A DNA stretch of 64,000 bases, from the NCBI GenBank assembly GCA_900318265.1, contig ONKA01000004.1, forward strand, positions 62,001-126,000. Direction: 5' to 3'. The DNA is from an uncultured Bacteroidales bacterium. GTDB taxonomy: Bacteria > Bacteroidota > Bacteroidia > Bacteroidales > F082. The first letter of the stretch is position 1. Each line of letters starts with the position of its first letter. Position numbers and translations under genes: made by a program. Shown in pieces: positions 24,318 through 33,698 of this stretch. A model generated the notes under the pieces. The model made no database searches. It was given only the letters and a program-made list of their open reading frames with translations, and had not been told where the DNA came from.

Positions 24318-25270
24318 ACAAACCCTTTCTATCGTTAGGCCCTTTCCAAGGCATCACTGACGCGCCCTTCCGCAATGTGTTCAAGCGGCATTTCGGAGGC
24401 ATTGACAAGTTCTACACGCCGTTCTTCACAGGCATCCACAAGGAGGAACACGCCAAAAACTTGCAAGGTGAGGAAATCGACCCGCTCTACAATGATGTTG
24501 AGACGCTGACACCACAAATCCTCAGCACTGATGCAGAAGAAATCCTGCGTTTCGCCAAACAATGCCAACAACTTGGCTACAAGGAAATCAACCTCAATAT
24601 GGGCTGTCCCTTCCCGAGGGTGGCCAACAAAAAACGTGGATGCGGTCTCCTACCCTATCCTGACAAGGTGGAAGCTATGCTGGAGCGCGTTTTTGAAGAA
24701 ATCGACATCAAGTTCAGTGTGAAATGTCGCTTGGGGTATTTCGATCCAAAAGAGATTGACGCCATTTTGCCAATTTTCAACAAGTTTCCTATAAGCGAAT
24801 TAATCATCCATCCGCGCATCGGCAAGCAGCTGTACAAAGGCGAGGCTGATGTGGAACGCTTTAAGGCATTAATTCCTTATATTAATGCACCACTAGTTTA
24901 CAATGGCGACATTGTTTCTGAGGAAAGTTTTAACCGCATCAGCAATGCCGTGCAACCAGTGAACCAGTTTATGTTGGGACGAGGCATTTTGGCAAATCCG
25001 TTCTTGGCCGAACAGATTAAAAACGATAAAGCGTCCACCCACGACAAAACGGAACGTCTTCACAATTACGTCATCGACCTGTATGAAGACCGTCTGCATC
25101 ATGCCGGTGGCAGCCCGAAGGTGCTGGGGCGCATGAAGGAACTATGGTCCTACCTGATGAATAGTTTCGAGGAGCCGCAAGTGGTTTGGCGGAAAATCAA
25201 GAAAATTAATGCGTTGAAGGAATACGAAGAGGCCGTTGAGACCATCTTCAAAGAGATAGCCATCAAATGA
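24314..25270 (+). CDS. dus: tRNA-dihydrouridine synthase
   Basis: 318 aa TIM-barrel flavoenzyme. The N-terminus LGPFQGITDAPFRNVF is the FMN-binding start. NLNMGCPFPRVANKKRGCGLL contains the catalytic-loop Cys of the NxGCPxxxV motif, and later the barrel has IIHPRIGKQLYKG and VYNGDI. It reduces uridines in the D-loop of tRNA. It overlaps lnt by 4 nt and ends at a shared bidirectional terminator. Which uridine it targets (DusB- or DusC-like) cannot be set from sequence alone. Confidence 0.93.
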   Translation: MNKPFLSLGPFQGITDAPFRNVFKRHFGGIDKFYTPFFTGIHKEEHAKNLQGEEIDPLYNDVETLTPQILSTDAEEILRFAKQCQQLGYKEINLNMGCPFPRVANKKRGCGLLPYPDKVEAMLERVFEEIDIKFSVKCRLGYFDPKEIDAILPIFNKFPISELIIHPRIGKQLYKGEADVERFKALIPYINAPLVYNGDIVSEESFNRISNAVQPVNQFMLGRGILANPFLAEQIKNDKASTHDKTERLHNYVIDLYEDRLHHAGGSPKVLGRMKELWSYLMNSFEEPQVVWRKIKKINALKEYEEAVETIFKEIAIK

Positions 25271-25298
25271 AAAAGCCCACCGATTGGTGGGCTTTTTC
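25269..25298. terminator. Bidirectional terminator between dus and rocD
   Basis: AAAAGCCCACC (25271-25281) pairs with 25286-25296 around GATT. The A and T runs on the two sides serve both strands. Confidence 0.88.
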
Positions 25299-25308
25299 AT
25301 TCGTTTCA

Positions 25309-26541
25309 TCATTCGAACGAGGCGATGGCCTTCTTGATGATTTCGATGGCTTCGCGGAGCTCAGCCTCGGTGATGACCAAGGGCGGAGCGAAGCGGATGA
25401 TGTGCTGATGGGTGGGCTTGGCCAGCAGGCCGAGGTCACGCATCTTGAGGCACACATCCCAAGCTTCCTTACCGTCTTTGGGCTTAATGATAACGGCGTT
25501 CAAGAGACCTTTACCACGCACCTTCTCAATCATCGGGCTCTTGATCTTACCGATTTCCTCACGGAAGATCTTACCAAGACGCTCGGCGTTTTCCATCAGG
25601 TGCTCTTCCTTGATAACTTCAAGGGCGGCAATGCTCACGCGGGCAGCAATCGGGTTGCCACCGAAGGTCGAACCGTGCTCACCGGGCTTGATGTTCAGCA
25701 TGATGTCGTCGTCGGCCAACACGCAGCTCACCGGCACCACACCGCCACCGAGGGCCTTACCCAGGATGAGGATGTCGGGGCGCACGCCTTCGTGGTCGCA
25801 AGCCAGCATCTTACCCGTACGGGCAATACCGCACTGCACCTCGTCGGCCATGAACAGCACATTGTACTTCTTACAGATGTCATAGCACTTCTTCAGGTAG
25901 CCATCATCCGGCACATAGACACCAGCCTCGCCTTGGATGGGTTCCAGCAGGAAACCAGCGATCTCCTTGCCTTCCTTGGCCAACACTTGCTCCAGAGCAT
26001 CGGGGTCGTTGTAAGGGATGCGGATGAAACCGGGAGTCATAGGACCATAATTGGCGTAGCTCTCGGGGTCGTTACTCATCGTGATGATGGTGATGGTACG
26101 GCCGTGGAAGTTGCCTTCGCAGCACACGATCTTCACCTTGTCGTTCGGAATACCCTTCTTGACGACACCCCAACGGCGGGCGAGCTTCAGACCCGTCTCG
26201 TCGGCTTCGGCGCCCGAGTTCATGGGCAGCACCTTATCGTAGCCAAAATATTCAGTCACATATTTCTCCCACACGCCGAGTGCGTCATTGTAGAAGGCGC
26301 GGCTGCTGAGGGTGAGGCGCTCGGCCTGGTCGGTCATAGCCTTGATGATTTTCGGGTGGCAGTGGCCTTGGTTGACGGCAGAATAGGCCGACAGGAAGTC
26401 GAAATACTCTTTGCCTTCGACGTCCCACACCTTGGCGCCCTTACCTTTGGCGAGGACGACCGGCAGCGGGTGATAGTTATGGGCACCGTACTTGGCTTCC
26501 AGGTCCATAGCTTGTTGCGATGATGTGATTTTTTCGATCAT
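25309..26541 (-). CDS. rocD: Ornithine aminotransferase
   Basis: 410 aa class-III PLP aminotransferase. [20 protein letters not shown] and [20 protein letters not shown] are ornithine aminotransferase hallmarks. [18 protein letters not shown] gives the PLP-ring Asp and [15 protein letters not shown] the Schiff-base Lys. It interconverts ornithine and glutamate semialdehyde, connecting arginine and proline metabolism. Monocistronic between a terminator and a TACCTTTG box. A family-1 repeat sits between the likely promoter and the ATG. Confidence 0.95.
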   Translation of the reverse strand: MIEKITSSQQAMDLEAKYGAHNYHPLPVVLAKGKGAKVWDVEGKEYFDFLSAYSAVNQGHCHPKIIKAMTDQAERLTLSSRAFYNDALGVWEKYVTEYFGYDKVLPMNSGAEADETGLKLARRWGVVKKGIPNDKVKIVCCEGNFHGRTITIITMSNDPESYANYGPMTPGFIRIPYNDPDALEQVLAKEGKEIAGFLLEPIQGEAGVYVPDDGYLKKCYDICKKYNVLFMADEVQCGIARTGKMLACDHEGVRPDILILGKALGGGVVPVSCVLADDDIMLNIKPGEHGSTFGGNPIAARVSIAALEVIKEEHLMENAERLGKIFREEIGKIKSPMIEKVRGKGLLNAVIIKPKDGKEAWDVCLKMRDLGLLAKPTHQHIIRFAPPLVITEAELREAIEIIKKAIASFE

Positions 26542-26594
26542 GATTGTTGTTTATTTAAAATTTAAAGAATTAAGATTTACTTACAATGAAAGGG

Positions 26595-26620
26595 CGGGCA
26601 CTTCGACAGGCTCAGTGACC
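26595..26620 (-). repeat. Diverged family-1 repeat in the rocD leader
   Basis: CTTCGACAGGCTCAGTGACC (26601-26620) is a minus-oriented copy with a few changes from the consensus. It lies downstream of the -7 box and upstream of the rocD ATG, so it should be in the mRNA leader. Confidence 0.7.
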
Positions 26621-26631
26621 GCTACGGCGTG

Positions 26632-26639
26632 CAAAGGTA
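26632..26639 (-). promoter_or_regulatory. -7 box of rocD
   Basis: TACCTTTG on the minus strand, 90 nt upstream of the ATG; a -33 element is not clear. Confidence 0.45.
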
Positions 26640-26658
26640 AGGTTTTATTCTCAAGGTT

Positions 26659-28083
26659 TTACACTTTTGACCGTTTTTTACGAACAATTTTGTAGGCGAT
26701 TAGCAGAGTCGTGACAAAAAGCACGATGGCCAAAAACCCGAAGAAAGCCAGACGGTATTGGTTACGTTGGGCATAAAGGGTCTCGATTTTATTATCTTGG
26801 GTATCATATTTGGAGCGAAGCCATTGTGCTTCATCTTGAAGCGAGCTGATTTGCTCGTACAGGTCATTGTTTTCACGAAGAAGACCCTCGTATTCCTCCT
26901 TGAAATCTTTTAATTCAGACTCCATCGCATCATATTTGCCAAGACGTGCATAATTCATAATTAGAGGCGCTTTAATGGTAGAATAAGCAATAGAGATTCC
27001 TGATTTTGTTTCCAATTCATCTATCAAATTCAAATAATAGAGAGATCTTGACGGTTGTGATAGATAGGAATAAACCAGCCCTAATCCGACAGAAGCCAGT
27101 ATTCTACCAGAAGCGTAGGATGATGATTCTGCTATTTCAAATGCATTAATATACTGGACTTCAGCTTCTGCATATTTACCATCATTGAATAATGCATTTC
27201 CCATTTCAACCAATAAATCAACTTTAATATTAGCAGGAACATCTATCCCGTTCACTTCCAAAAAATCAACAATAGAATATGCTTTCCCATAATAAAAGCT
27301 AGCAGAATCAAAGTTGTAATAGTCTTTTACAAATAGTTGACCATAGTTCTTATATGCCGTAATTAATAGTCCATAATCACCAATGGCTTCTATCCTTGGT
27401 ATGACATCCAAAAACAGTTTTCTCGCTTTTGAAGTATTACCCCATTCCATATATAGACACGCTAAATTGGCATCAATCTTTGCAATCATGAATGAATCTT
27501 GTAAAGGAACATAAATATCCCTGCTTTTCAGAAAACTAACTTCTGCTTGATCGAAATTCTGCAGCTGGTATTGTATAATAGCCATATTACTCAAAGCCTT
27601 TGCGGTCAATAAACTATCCTTGTTTCTATCAGCGATTTCCATGATTTCTTCATAGATAGTATATGCCGTGTCAATGTTTCCAATGATCTGTTCATAATAT
27701 GCCTGCAACCACAAATCATTTATTGCTTCTTTTTCTTCGCCAACTGAAAAATGTATTATGCGTGCTTTCCGCAAATAGTTTTGAGCGAGATCATTATCGG
27801 CATGTTCGCCGTAAAACTCACCTAAAGAAGAGGTCGCATCCCCCTCCAAATCAGTTAAGCCTAACCGACGTGCTTCTTCGATGGCTTTCTCGCCCCAATC
27901 GACACAGTCATCAAACGAGAAATCGAAAAAAGCCTTTGACAGTTCAATCATAGTCTCAACTTTTTCACGTCCTTCTTGTTGGGCCATCACGTTTTCCAAG
28001 CTGTCCACAACACGCATCTCTTCCTGCGCGGAAGCCGCCAAAGCAAGCACAAGGGAAGACAATATGGCTAGCCAACGTTTCAT
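26659..28083 (-). CDS. TPR protein with coiled coil and C-terminal membrane anchor
   Basis: 474 aa from the ATG at 28083. A signal peptide (ALAASAQ) is followed by about seven TPR units (for example ALSNMAIIQYQLQNFDQAEVSF; LLVEMGNALFNDGKYAEAEVQY). Then come a coiled coil (about 385-435, LKDFKEEYEGLLRENNDLYE) and one membrane helix (FFGFLAIVLFVTTLLIAYKIV) with a short basic end. This is the sensor half of the TPR histidine kinases or LuxR-type regulators common in Bacteroidetes, but no kinase or DNA-binding domain follows. It overlaps the MBL gene by 1 nt (TGATG), so the two are co-translated. Function unknown. Confidence 0.85.
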   Translation of the reverse strand: MKRWLAILSSLVLALAASAQEEMRVVDSLENVMAQQEGREKVETMIELSKAFFDFSFDDCVDWGEKAIEEARRLGLTDLEGDATSSLGEFYGEHADNDLAQNYLRKARIIHFSVGEEKEAINDLWLQAYYEQIIGNIDTAYTIYEEIMEIADRNKDSLLTAKALSNMAIIQYQLQNFDQAEVSFLKSRDIYVPLQDSFMIAKIDANLACLYMEWGNTSKARKLFLDVIPRIEAIGDYGLLITAYKNYGQLFVKDYYNFDSASFYYGKAYSIVDFLEVNGIDVPANIKVDLLVEMGNALFNDGKYAEAEVQYINAFEIAESSSYASGRILASVGLGLVYSYLSQPSRSLYYLNLIDELETKSGISIAYSTIKAPLIMNYARLGKYDAMESELKDFKEEYEGLLRENNDLYEQISSLQDEAQWLRSKYDTQDNKIETLYAQRNQYRLAFFGFLAIVLFVTTLLIAYKIVRKKRSKV

Positions 28084-28724
28084 CAAAGGAACATGTTATA
28101 TCTTTTTTCGTCAAAAATGGTCGTACTCTCACCATGGCCTGAATAGACATCTGTGTCGTCGGGCAGGCGGAACAAACGTTCGATGATATTCGTACGGAGC
28201 TGCTCATAGTTGCCACCAGGGAAATCGGTGCGACCGATGCTACGACAAAAGAGCGCATCGCCTGTGAAGACCCAACCCTCAATCTCGGCGTAGAGGCTGA
28301 TGCTGCCCATGGCATGGCCTGGCGTGCTGATGACCTCAAGGGTGCTCTCCCCTATCTTGATGATTTCACCATCTTCAAGGTCGCGGTCCGGCAACTCACT
28401 CTCGCCATCAAAAGGCAACCCAAACATCTGTGCCTGCTGATGCGACCGCTGGAAATCGCTTTTCACATTAGGATGCGCCGCCACCTCGATGCCGTAACGC
28501 TTTTTCACTGCTGCATTGCCTACAATATGGTCGATATGGCCATGTGTATTGATGGCCATTAGCGGCTTGAGGCGATGGCTGTCGATGAAGCCGAAGAGTT
28601 CGTTTTCCTCGCCCACATTGGAGCAGCCTGGGTCAATGATAACACATTCTTTGGTGTTATCATCGTAAACGACGTATGTGTTTTCCCCAAAGGGATTGAA
28701 GACAAAGGATTCGAATTTGAGCAT
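28083..28724 (-). CDS. MBL-fold metallo-hydrolase (glyoxalase II-like)
   Basis: 213 aa from the ATG at 28724 (MLKFESFVFNPFGENTYVV). The metal motif INTHGHIDHIVGNAAV (HxHxDH) is present, with later TPGHAMGSI and a terminal GHGESTTI providing the other ligands. The closest families are glyoxalase II-type thioesterases and general MBL hydrolases. It has a divergent TACCTTTG box upstream and is followed by the TPR gene with 1-nt overlap. The substrate is not known. Confidence 0.9.
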   Translation of the reverse strand: MLKFESFVFNPFGENTYVVYDDNTKECVIIDPGCSNVGEENELFGFIDSHRLKPLMAINTHGHIDHIVGNAAVKKRYGIEVAAHPNVKSDFQRSHQQAQMFGLPFDGESELPDRDLEDGEIIKIGESTLEVISTPGHAMGSISLYAEIEGWVFTGDALFCRSIGRTDFPGGNYEQLRTNIIERLFRLPDDTDVYSGHGESTTIFDEKRYNMFL

Positions 28725-28742
28725 GATTTCATTATTTCGGCG

Positions 28743-28790
28743 CAAAGGTAGGGTTTTTCCACCACATTCTAAAGAATTTGCCTATCTTTG
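28743..28790. promoter_or_regulatory. Divergent -7 boxes (MBL hydrolase / large surface protein)
   Basis: Minus TACCTTTG (28743-28750) lies 19 nt before the MBL start. Plus TATCTTTG (28783-28790) lies 18 nt before the ATG of the large protein. Standard -33 TTG elements are not obvious. Confidence 0.55.
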
Positions 28791-28808
28791 TCCGCTAATT
28801 TTAGATTA

Positions 28809-31800
28809 ATGTTGTCGACAAAAAGATACGCGATTCTATTATTACTGTTCCTGGCCATAACTCCATGGGGCCATGCCCAGTTCTACAATGGCATGAACAT
28901 GCCCTTCGGGAAGAACCGCGTACAGTGGGGTGACTTCCATTGGTCGTACTACATGAACAACAACTTTGACGTGTATTTCTACCAAGGTGGCGATGACCTC
29001 GCCCGATATGCGCAAGCCTATGCCAAAGACCAGATTCCACAGCTGGAGAGTCGCCTCAACAGCCGATTCGGCAAGAAAATCCAGTTCATTGTATTCAACA
29101 GCAAAGGTGATTTCAAACAAAGCAACATCGATTTAGAAGAAGAGGAGAACGGCAACACAGGTGGTATCACCAAGATCATTGGCTCGAAGGTCATCCTATA
29201 TTTTGACGGCGACTACACCCATTTTGAGGCCCAAATCCGTGAAGGTATTGCAAGGCTGCTGTTCAGTCAGGTGATGAACGGCACCTCGATAGGCTCGCAG
29301 CTGCGCAGCTCCTACCGCTACGACATCCCGCAATGGTTTCAAGATGGCTTGGTCGCCTTCATTGCAGGCAACTGGGACTGCCACAAGGAAGCCCAACTGC
29401 AACGTGGTATTACATCAGGCAACTACAAGAAAATCAACCATCTACGCAATGAAGACGCCTTGATTGCGGGCTACTCGTTCTGGAACTTCATCGACGAGAA
29501 ATATGGCAGCCAGTCGTTCAACGACATCCTGACCTTGGCCGAGAGCACACAAAACGTGAAAAAGTCGCTTCTCTATGTCACCGGCAAGGAATACAAAGCT
29601 TTGATTGAAGAATGGTATGACTACTATAAAGGTCGTTATGGGGCCCTCATGGCCAACCACCCCACCGACCAGATGAAACTGAAATACAAGAAGTACCGTA
29701 CCTTCACACAGCCTGCCATCAGCCCAAACGGAAGATATATCGCCTATGTCAGCAACGATGAGGGCAAAATCCGTCTGTGGCTCGAGGACCTACAAAGCGG
29801 CAAAAAGCAACAGCTATTCAAGGCCGGCTACCGCTCCGATGAGAACATCGACACCAGCTTCCCGCTTCTGGCCTGGCATCCCAACGGTGAGATCCTGTCG
29901 TTCATCTTAGAGGAAGAAGGCAAAATCCAACTTTACAACTTGGACATTAATACAGGCAAGAAAGCCAACCTCTACCTTTTCGATTTCCAAAAGGTCAGCT
30001 CGTTTTCCTACGCCCACAAAAGCCGCAAGATTGTGTTGGCAGCCACGCGCATGGGAAAGCCTGACATTTATGTCTACAACCTATTTTCCAATACTTTGGA
30101 ACAAATCACCAATGACTACCACACCGACCTGAATCCCGTCTTCACCTTCGACGACCGACAGATTGTCTTCAGCTCGAACCGCGATAATGACACGTTAAAA
30201 GTCGACGACAAAATCGGATTTCAAAGCAAACAATTCGACCTGTTCGCCTACAACTATATTAATAAAGGGGACGTGCTACAAAACCTAACACAACAACGCT
30301 ACTCCAACAGCATCCTCCCCGAGCCCCTCAAGGATGGCAGCCTGCTCTATCTGAACGACACAAGCGGCTTCTACAACCTCTATCAAATCCGCTTCGACAG
30401 CGCCATCAGCCACATCGACACTATTGTGCACTACCGCTATTTCGGCAAGAAAGAACAGTTGACAGACTATTCAGCCAATATCATCGACTATGCCTATCAA
30501 CCTCGCGACCACAAAGCCGCCCTACTGATGGCTGACCAAAATGGAGAGAAGTTTTTCATGTCGCCCATCCTTCGCGGCCACGAACAAAGCCTTAGCCAGA
30601 TGAGCCCTTACGCACAAAAGAGGCTGCTGACGGAAATAATACAGAAAGAGAAAGACACCATCGCCGAGCCCATCTCCAAACATCGCTTTTCGGCCAGTTA
30701 TCGCTTTGCACGGCGCAAACGACCCATCAACGGACCAATTGGAGGCGACTCCATTCAACAGGTGGTGCAGGGCAAAGAGCCGACACCCAAGCCACGGCAA
30801 AAGGACACCATACAACGTCCGAACAACTACTATGTGGAGCTCTTCGCCGACGAGCTGATGAGCCAAATCGACTTCACCAGCATGAACTATAGCTACCAGC
30901 CCTTCAGCGGCGGCGGCACGCCCATCTACCTCAATTCGGGCTTCAATATCTTCCTCGGCACCAAAATGAAAGACCTGATGGAAGACTACAAGATCGAACT
31001 CGGCGTGAAACTCAACACCAGCCTCACCAACAACGAATACTTGTTGCGTTTCAGCGACTACAGCAAACGCTTGGACAAGAGCATCACCCTGCACCGTTAC
31101 GTCACCGATGACTATTCCTACTTCTATTATCGCACCTTTACCAACGAGGCCTTCTACACGTTAAGTTATCCTTTCAGCGAAATCCTAAGCTTAAGAGGAA
31201 CAGCCATTTACCGCCTTGACCATAGGGTCAACCTCGCCATCGACGACTCCAGTCTTGGCGACAAGGACGTCTACGAAAACTGGGGCGGCCTGCGTGCCGA
31301 ACTTGTTTATGACAACTCTAAGAAATTGGGCACCAACCTGCTCGTCGGGGCAAGGGGTAAGATCTTTGCCGAATACTACCAGCGCATCGCACGCAACACC
31401 AACAACATGGTCGTTGTCGGCTTCGACTATAGGCATTACACCCGCATCAGCCGCAACTTCATTTGGGCCAACCGCATCGCAGGTAGCAGCTCGTTTGGGC
31501 AGCAAAAGCTCATCTATTACATGGGTGGCGTCGACAACTGGATCTTCGCCTCCTTCGACCAAGGCGCACCTGTCGACTACACTCAAAACTACGCTTATCA
31601 AACCTTGGCAACCAACATGCGTGGCTTCAGCCAAAACATACGCAATGGCAACAACTTTGTAGTCTTGAACAGCGAGTTGCGCTTCCCCGTGTTCAGCTAT
31701 TTCACCAACCGACCCATTAACATGAAGTTCATCAAAGACTTCCAAATTGTCGCTTTCGGCGACCTTGGCACCGCTTGGACGGGCTGGAATCCTTACGACC

Positions 31801-32012
31801 CAAGCAACTCGTTATACAACACCCACATCAGCGATGGCAATTTGGACATCACCGTCACCGAGATGAAAGAACCTCTGGTGGGCGGCATCGGCTTGGGCCT
31901 GCGCACCACCATCTTGGGCTACTTCATCAGAGGTGACGTGGCATGGGGAATACAAGACGGACAAATCTCTAAGAAACCGCGCTATTACCTGTCGTTCAAT
32001 CTGGATTTCTGA
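28809..32012 (+). CDS. Outer-membrane protein combining a TolB-like propeller and a C-terminal barrel
   Basis: 1067 aa from the ATG at 28809; a TTG in frame 21 nt earlier overlaps the -7 box and is unlikely. The order is: signal peptide (to GHAQ); a peptidase-MA-like region with QWFQDGLVAFIAG (about 175-190) that lacks a full HExxH; PD40/TolB-like blades (PAISPNGRYIAYVSNDEGKIRLW; FTFDDRQIVFSSNRD); and a strand-rich C-terminal part with LVGGIGLGLRTTILGYFIRGDVAWG ending in LSFNLDF. The last part looks like an Omp85/BamA-type barrel end. The protein is probably surface- or periplasm-facing. Its function is not known. Confidence 0.8.
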   Translation: MLSTKRYAILLLLFLAITPWGHAQFYNGMNMPFGKNRVQWGDFHWSYYMNNNFDVYFYQGGDDLARYAQAYAKDQIPQLESRLNSRFGKKIQFIVFNSKGDFKQSNIDLEEEENGNTGGITKIIGSKVILYFDGDYTHFEAQIREGIARLLFSQVMNGTSIGSQLRSSYRYDIPQWFQDGLVAFIAGNWDCHKEAQLQRGITSGNYKKINHLRNEDALIAGYSFWNFIDEKYGSQSFNDILTLAESTQNVKKSLLYVTGKEYKALIEEWYDYYKGRYGALMANHPTDQMKLKYKKYRTFTQPAISPNGRYIAYVSNDEGKIRLWLEDLQSGKKQQLFKAGYRSDENIDTSFPLLAWHPNGEILSFILEEEGKIQLYNLDINTGKKANLYLFDFQKVSSFSYAHKSRKIVLAATRMGKPDIYVYNLFSNTLEQITNDYHTDLNPVFTFDDRQIVFSSNRDNDTLKVDDKIGFQSKQFDLFAYNYINKGDVLQNLTQQRYSNSILPEPLKDGSLLYLNDTSGFYNLYQIRFDSAISHIDTIVHYRYFGKKEQLTDYSANIIDYAYQPRDHKAALLMADQNGEKFFMSPILRGHEQSLSQMSPYAQKRLLTEIIQKEKDTIAEPISKHRFSASYRFARRKRPINGPIGGDSIQQVVQGKEPTPKPRQKDTIQRPNNYYVELFADELMSQIDFTSMNYSYQPFSGGGTPIYLNSGFNIFLGTKMKDLMEDYKIELGVKLNTSLTNNEYLLRFSDYSKRLDKSITLHRYVTDDYSYFYYRTFTNEAFYTLSYPFSEILSLRGTAIYRLDHRVNLAIDDSSLGDKDVYENWGGLRAELVYDNSKKLGTNLLVGARGKIFAEYYQRIARNTNNMVVVGFDYRHYTRISRNFIWANRIAGSSSFGQQKLIYYMGGVDNWIFASFDQGAPVDYTQNYAYQTLATNMRGFSQNIRNGNNFVVLNSELRFPVFSYFTNRPINMKFIKDFQIVAFGDLGTAWTGWNPYDPSNSLYNTHISDGNLDITVTEMKEPLVGGIGLGLRTTILGYFIRGDVAWGIQDGQISKKPRYYLSFNLDF

Positions 32013-33235
32013 TTGTCAGCCTTACGCATGGCATGGCGGACGGTGAGCAAAGCGGAAGTGCAACCCACCACCAGAATCGTGGCGAAAATCAGCAACACAT
32101 CTTTGAGTTTCAAAAGCACCGGATAGGCATCCACGACATAGTTGCCTCCACCCGTGCCGAACTTGATAAATCCGAATTGCTGCTGCAAAAGCACCAAAAC
32201 AATACCGAGCAAAAGACCAATGATACCGCCTGCCACGGAAATGAGCAAGCCCTCGTTCAAGAAAATCCTTTGAATCAGGCTATTGTCGGCACCCATGGCT
32301 TTCAGGATTTCAGTGTCTTTGCGCTTGTCGATCATCAGCATGGAGAGTGAGCCGACCACATTGAAGGTAGCCAAAATCAGGATAAAAGTGAGGATGACGT
32401 AGACCGCCCACTTCTCGGAACGCATGATCTTGTAAAGCGTTTCCTGCTGCTCTTGCTGGTTCTTCACGGAATAGTTTGCACCGATGATGGCCGACACAGA
32501 TTTCTTCACCTTATTAATATCGGCATTTTGTGTGGTAAAAACCTCCACATTGGTCGCTTTATCCTTATATTCAAGCAGTTCCGAAAGCATATCAAAAGGA
32601 ACGAGCACCATTTTCTCGTCCAACTCCTGTTCTGTGGCAAACACGCTACGCACAGTGACGACATCGGAGTTGAAGCTGTTTTCGAGGCTCATCTGCGAAG
32701 CGTTGCCACGCTTGGGCACATAAATGCGCACCATGGCGTATGGACTGTATGCATTGATGCCGAGATACCAAGCCACGCCAGCACCAGGCACAGCGAAATA
32801 GTGTTCATCCTCATCGGCAAGCACCAAATCACTGCCACCGAAAACGACTTCGTTCAAGCGATCATTTTTCTGGTATTCCAATCCGACTCCTTTCACTTGA
32901 CCGATATGCTGCTTGTCGTTAGCTCGAAACAAAGCGTCTTCCGTGATTGTAGGAATCACATATTCAACACCTTGAATATCTTTGAGTTGACCTAAAGGAA
33001 AAGCCGTCAAGTCGATGGTCTTGCCTTTCACCGTTGAGATTTGCAGGTCGGGAGTAAGGCGGTTGTTCATCGAAGAAATCACCTTCTCCAGTCCATTGAA
33101 GGCAGACAATACCACGATAAGGGCAAACGAGCCCACGCTAATACCCAAAATGGAAATCCACGTGATGATATTAATGAGGTTGTGGCTCTTTTTGGCTAGC
33201 AGGTAACGGTTTGCTATGAACAGCGGCAGTCTCAC
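31985..33235 (-). CDS. LolC/E-type lipoprotein-releasing ABC permease (GTG start)
   Basis: 416 aa FtsX/MacB-type permease. It has an N-terminal membrane helix after RYLLAKKSHNLINIITWISILGISVG, a large periplasmic domain, and three C-terminal helices (from WAVYVILTFILILATFNVVGS). This fits LolC/LolE, which extract lipoproteins from the inner membrane for transfer to LolA. The start is GTG, overlapping the TGA of rbfA (GTGA). Its 3' end overlaps that of the convergent large surface protein gene by 28 nt. No ATPase gene is adjacent. Confidence 0.9.
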   Translation of the reverse strand: MRLPLFIANRYLLAKKSHNLINIITWISILGISVGSFALIVVLSAFNGLEKVISSMNNRLTPDLQISTVKGKTIDLTAFPLGQLKDIQGVEYVIPTITEDALFRANDKQHIGQVKGVGLEYQKNDRLNEVVFGGSDLVLADEDEHYFAVPGAGVAWYLGINAYSPYAMVRIYVPKRGNASQMSLENSFNSDVVTVRSVFATEQELDEKMVLVPFDMLSELLEYKDKATNVEVFTTQNADINKVKKSVSAIIGANYSVKNQQEQQETLYKIMRSEKWAVYVILTFILILATFNVVGSLSMLMIDKRKDTEILKAMGADNSLIQRIFLNEGLLISVAGGIIGLLLGIVLVLLQQQFGFIKFGTGGGNYVVDAYPVLLKLKDVLLIFATILVVGCTSALLTVRHAMRKADNQKSRLNDR

Positions 33236-33576
33236 TTTTCGGGATGCAGCAGGTTGTCGATGTTTTCGATATAATCCAGTGAGTCGTCCTCGATGAAACG
33301 TAACTCAGGTACCACGCGCATCTGGTGACGGATGCGGTTGCCAAGCAAGCCACGGATGGCCTTGGCGTTTTGGCCCACCTCCTCCACGACCTTCTTCTTC
33401 TCGTCCACGCCGAAAACGCTCAGATACACACGCGCATAAGAAAGGTCAGAAGTGACATTGACACGCGTCACGGTAATCATCAGCGAAGGGACTTTCGGTT
33501 TCAGCTCCTTCTGGAAAATATCGCCTAATTCTTTCAGTAACAACTTGTTTACTTTTTCTAATCGCTTTCCTTCCAT
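33232..33576 (-). CDS. rbfA: Ribosome-binding factor A
   Basis: 114 aa from the ATG at 33576 (MEGKRLEKVNKLLLKELGDIF). The frame is open further upstream but the conserved start is here. SLMITVTRVNVTSDLSYARVYLSVFG and later RHQMRVVPELRFIEDDSLDY are the RbfA KH-like core. It assists 16S processing and cold adaptation. It shares an overlapping stop/start with the permease gene. Confidence 0.95.
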   Translation of the reverse strand: MEGKRLEKVNKLLLKELGDIFQKELKPKVPSLMITVTRVNVTSDLSYARVYLSVFGVDEKKKVVEEVGQNAKAIRGLLGNRIRHQMRVVPELRFIEDDSLDYIENIDNLLHPEK

Positions 33577-33603
33577 AGTCTCAGTTGTCTGTTGTTTGAG
33601 GTG

Positions 33604-33611
33604 CAAAAATA
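33604..33611 (-). promoter_or_regulatory. -7 box of rbfA
   Basis: TATTTTTG on the minus strand, 28 nt upstream of the rbfA ATG; no clear -33. Confidence 0.45.
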
Positions 33612-33629
33612 GACAATTCTTTTGAAATC

Positions 33630-33660
33630 TTGCGTATTTCAATTCTATTGAATACTTTTG
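33630..33660 (+). promoter_or_regulatory. Promoter of the subtilase gene
   Basis: A -33 TTG (33630-33632) and -7 TACTTTTG (33653-33660) are separated by 20 nt. The ATG is about 39 nt downstream. Confidence 0.65.
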
Positions 33661-33698
33661 CTGCCGAATCATTATTACAATAATCCATTTTATCAAAC

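Noticed and set aside
25267-26523. A 418-codon open frame on the plus strand opposite rocD
   Set aside because: It mirrors the strong codon bias of rocD, has no promoter and no protein-like domain; rocD itself is unmistakable.
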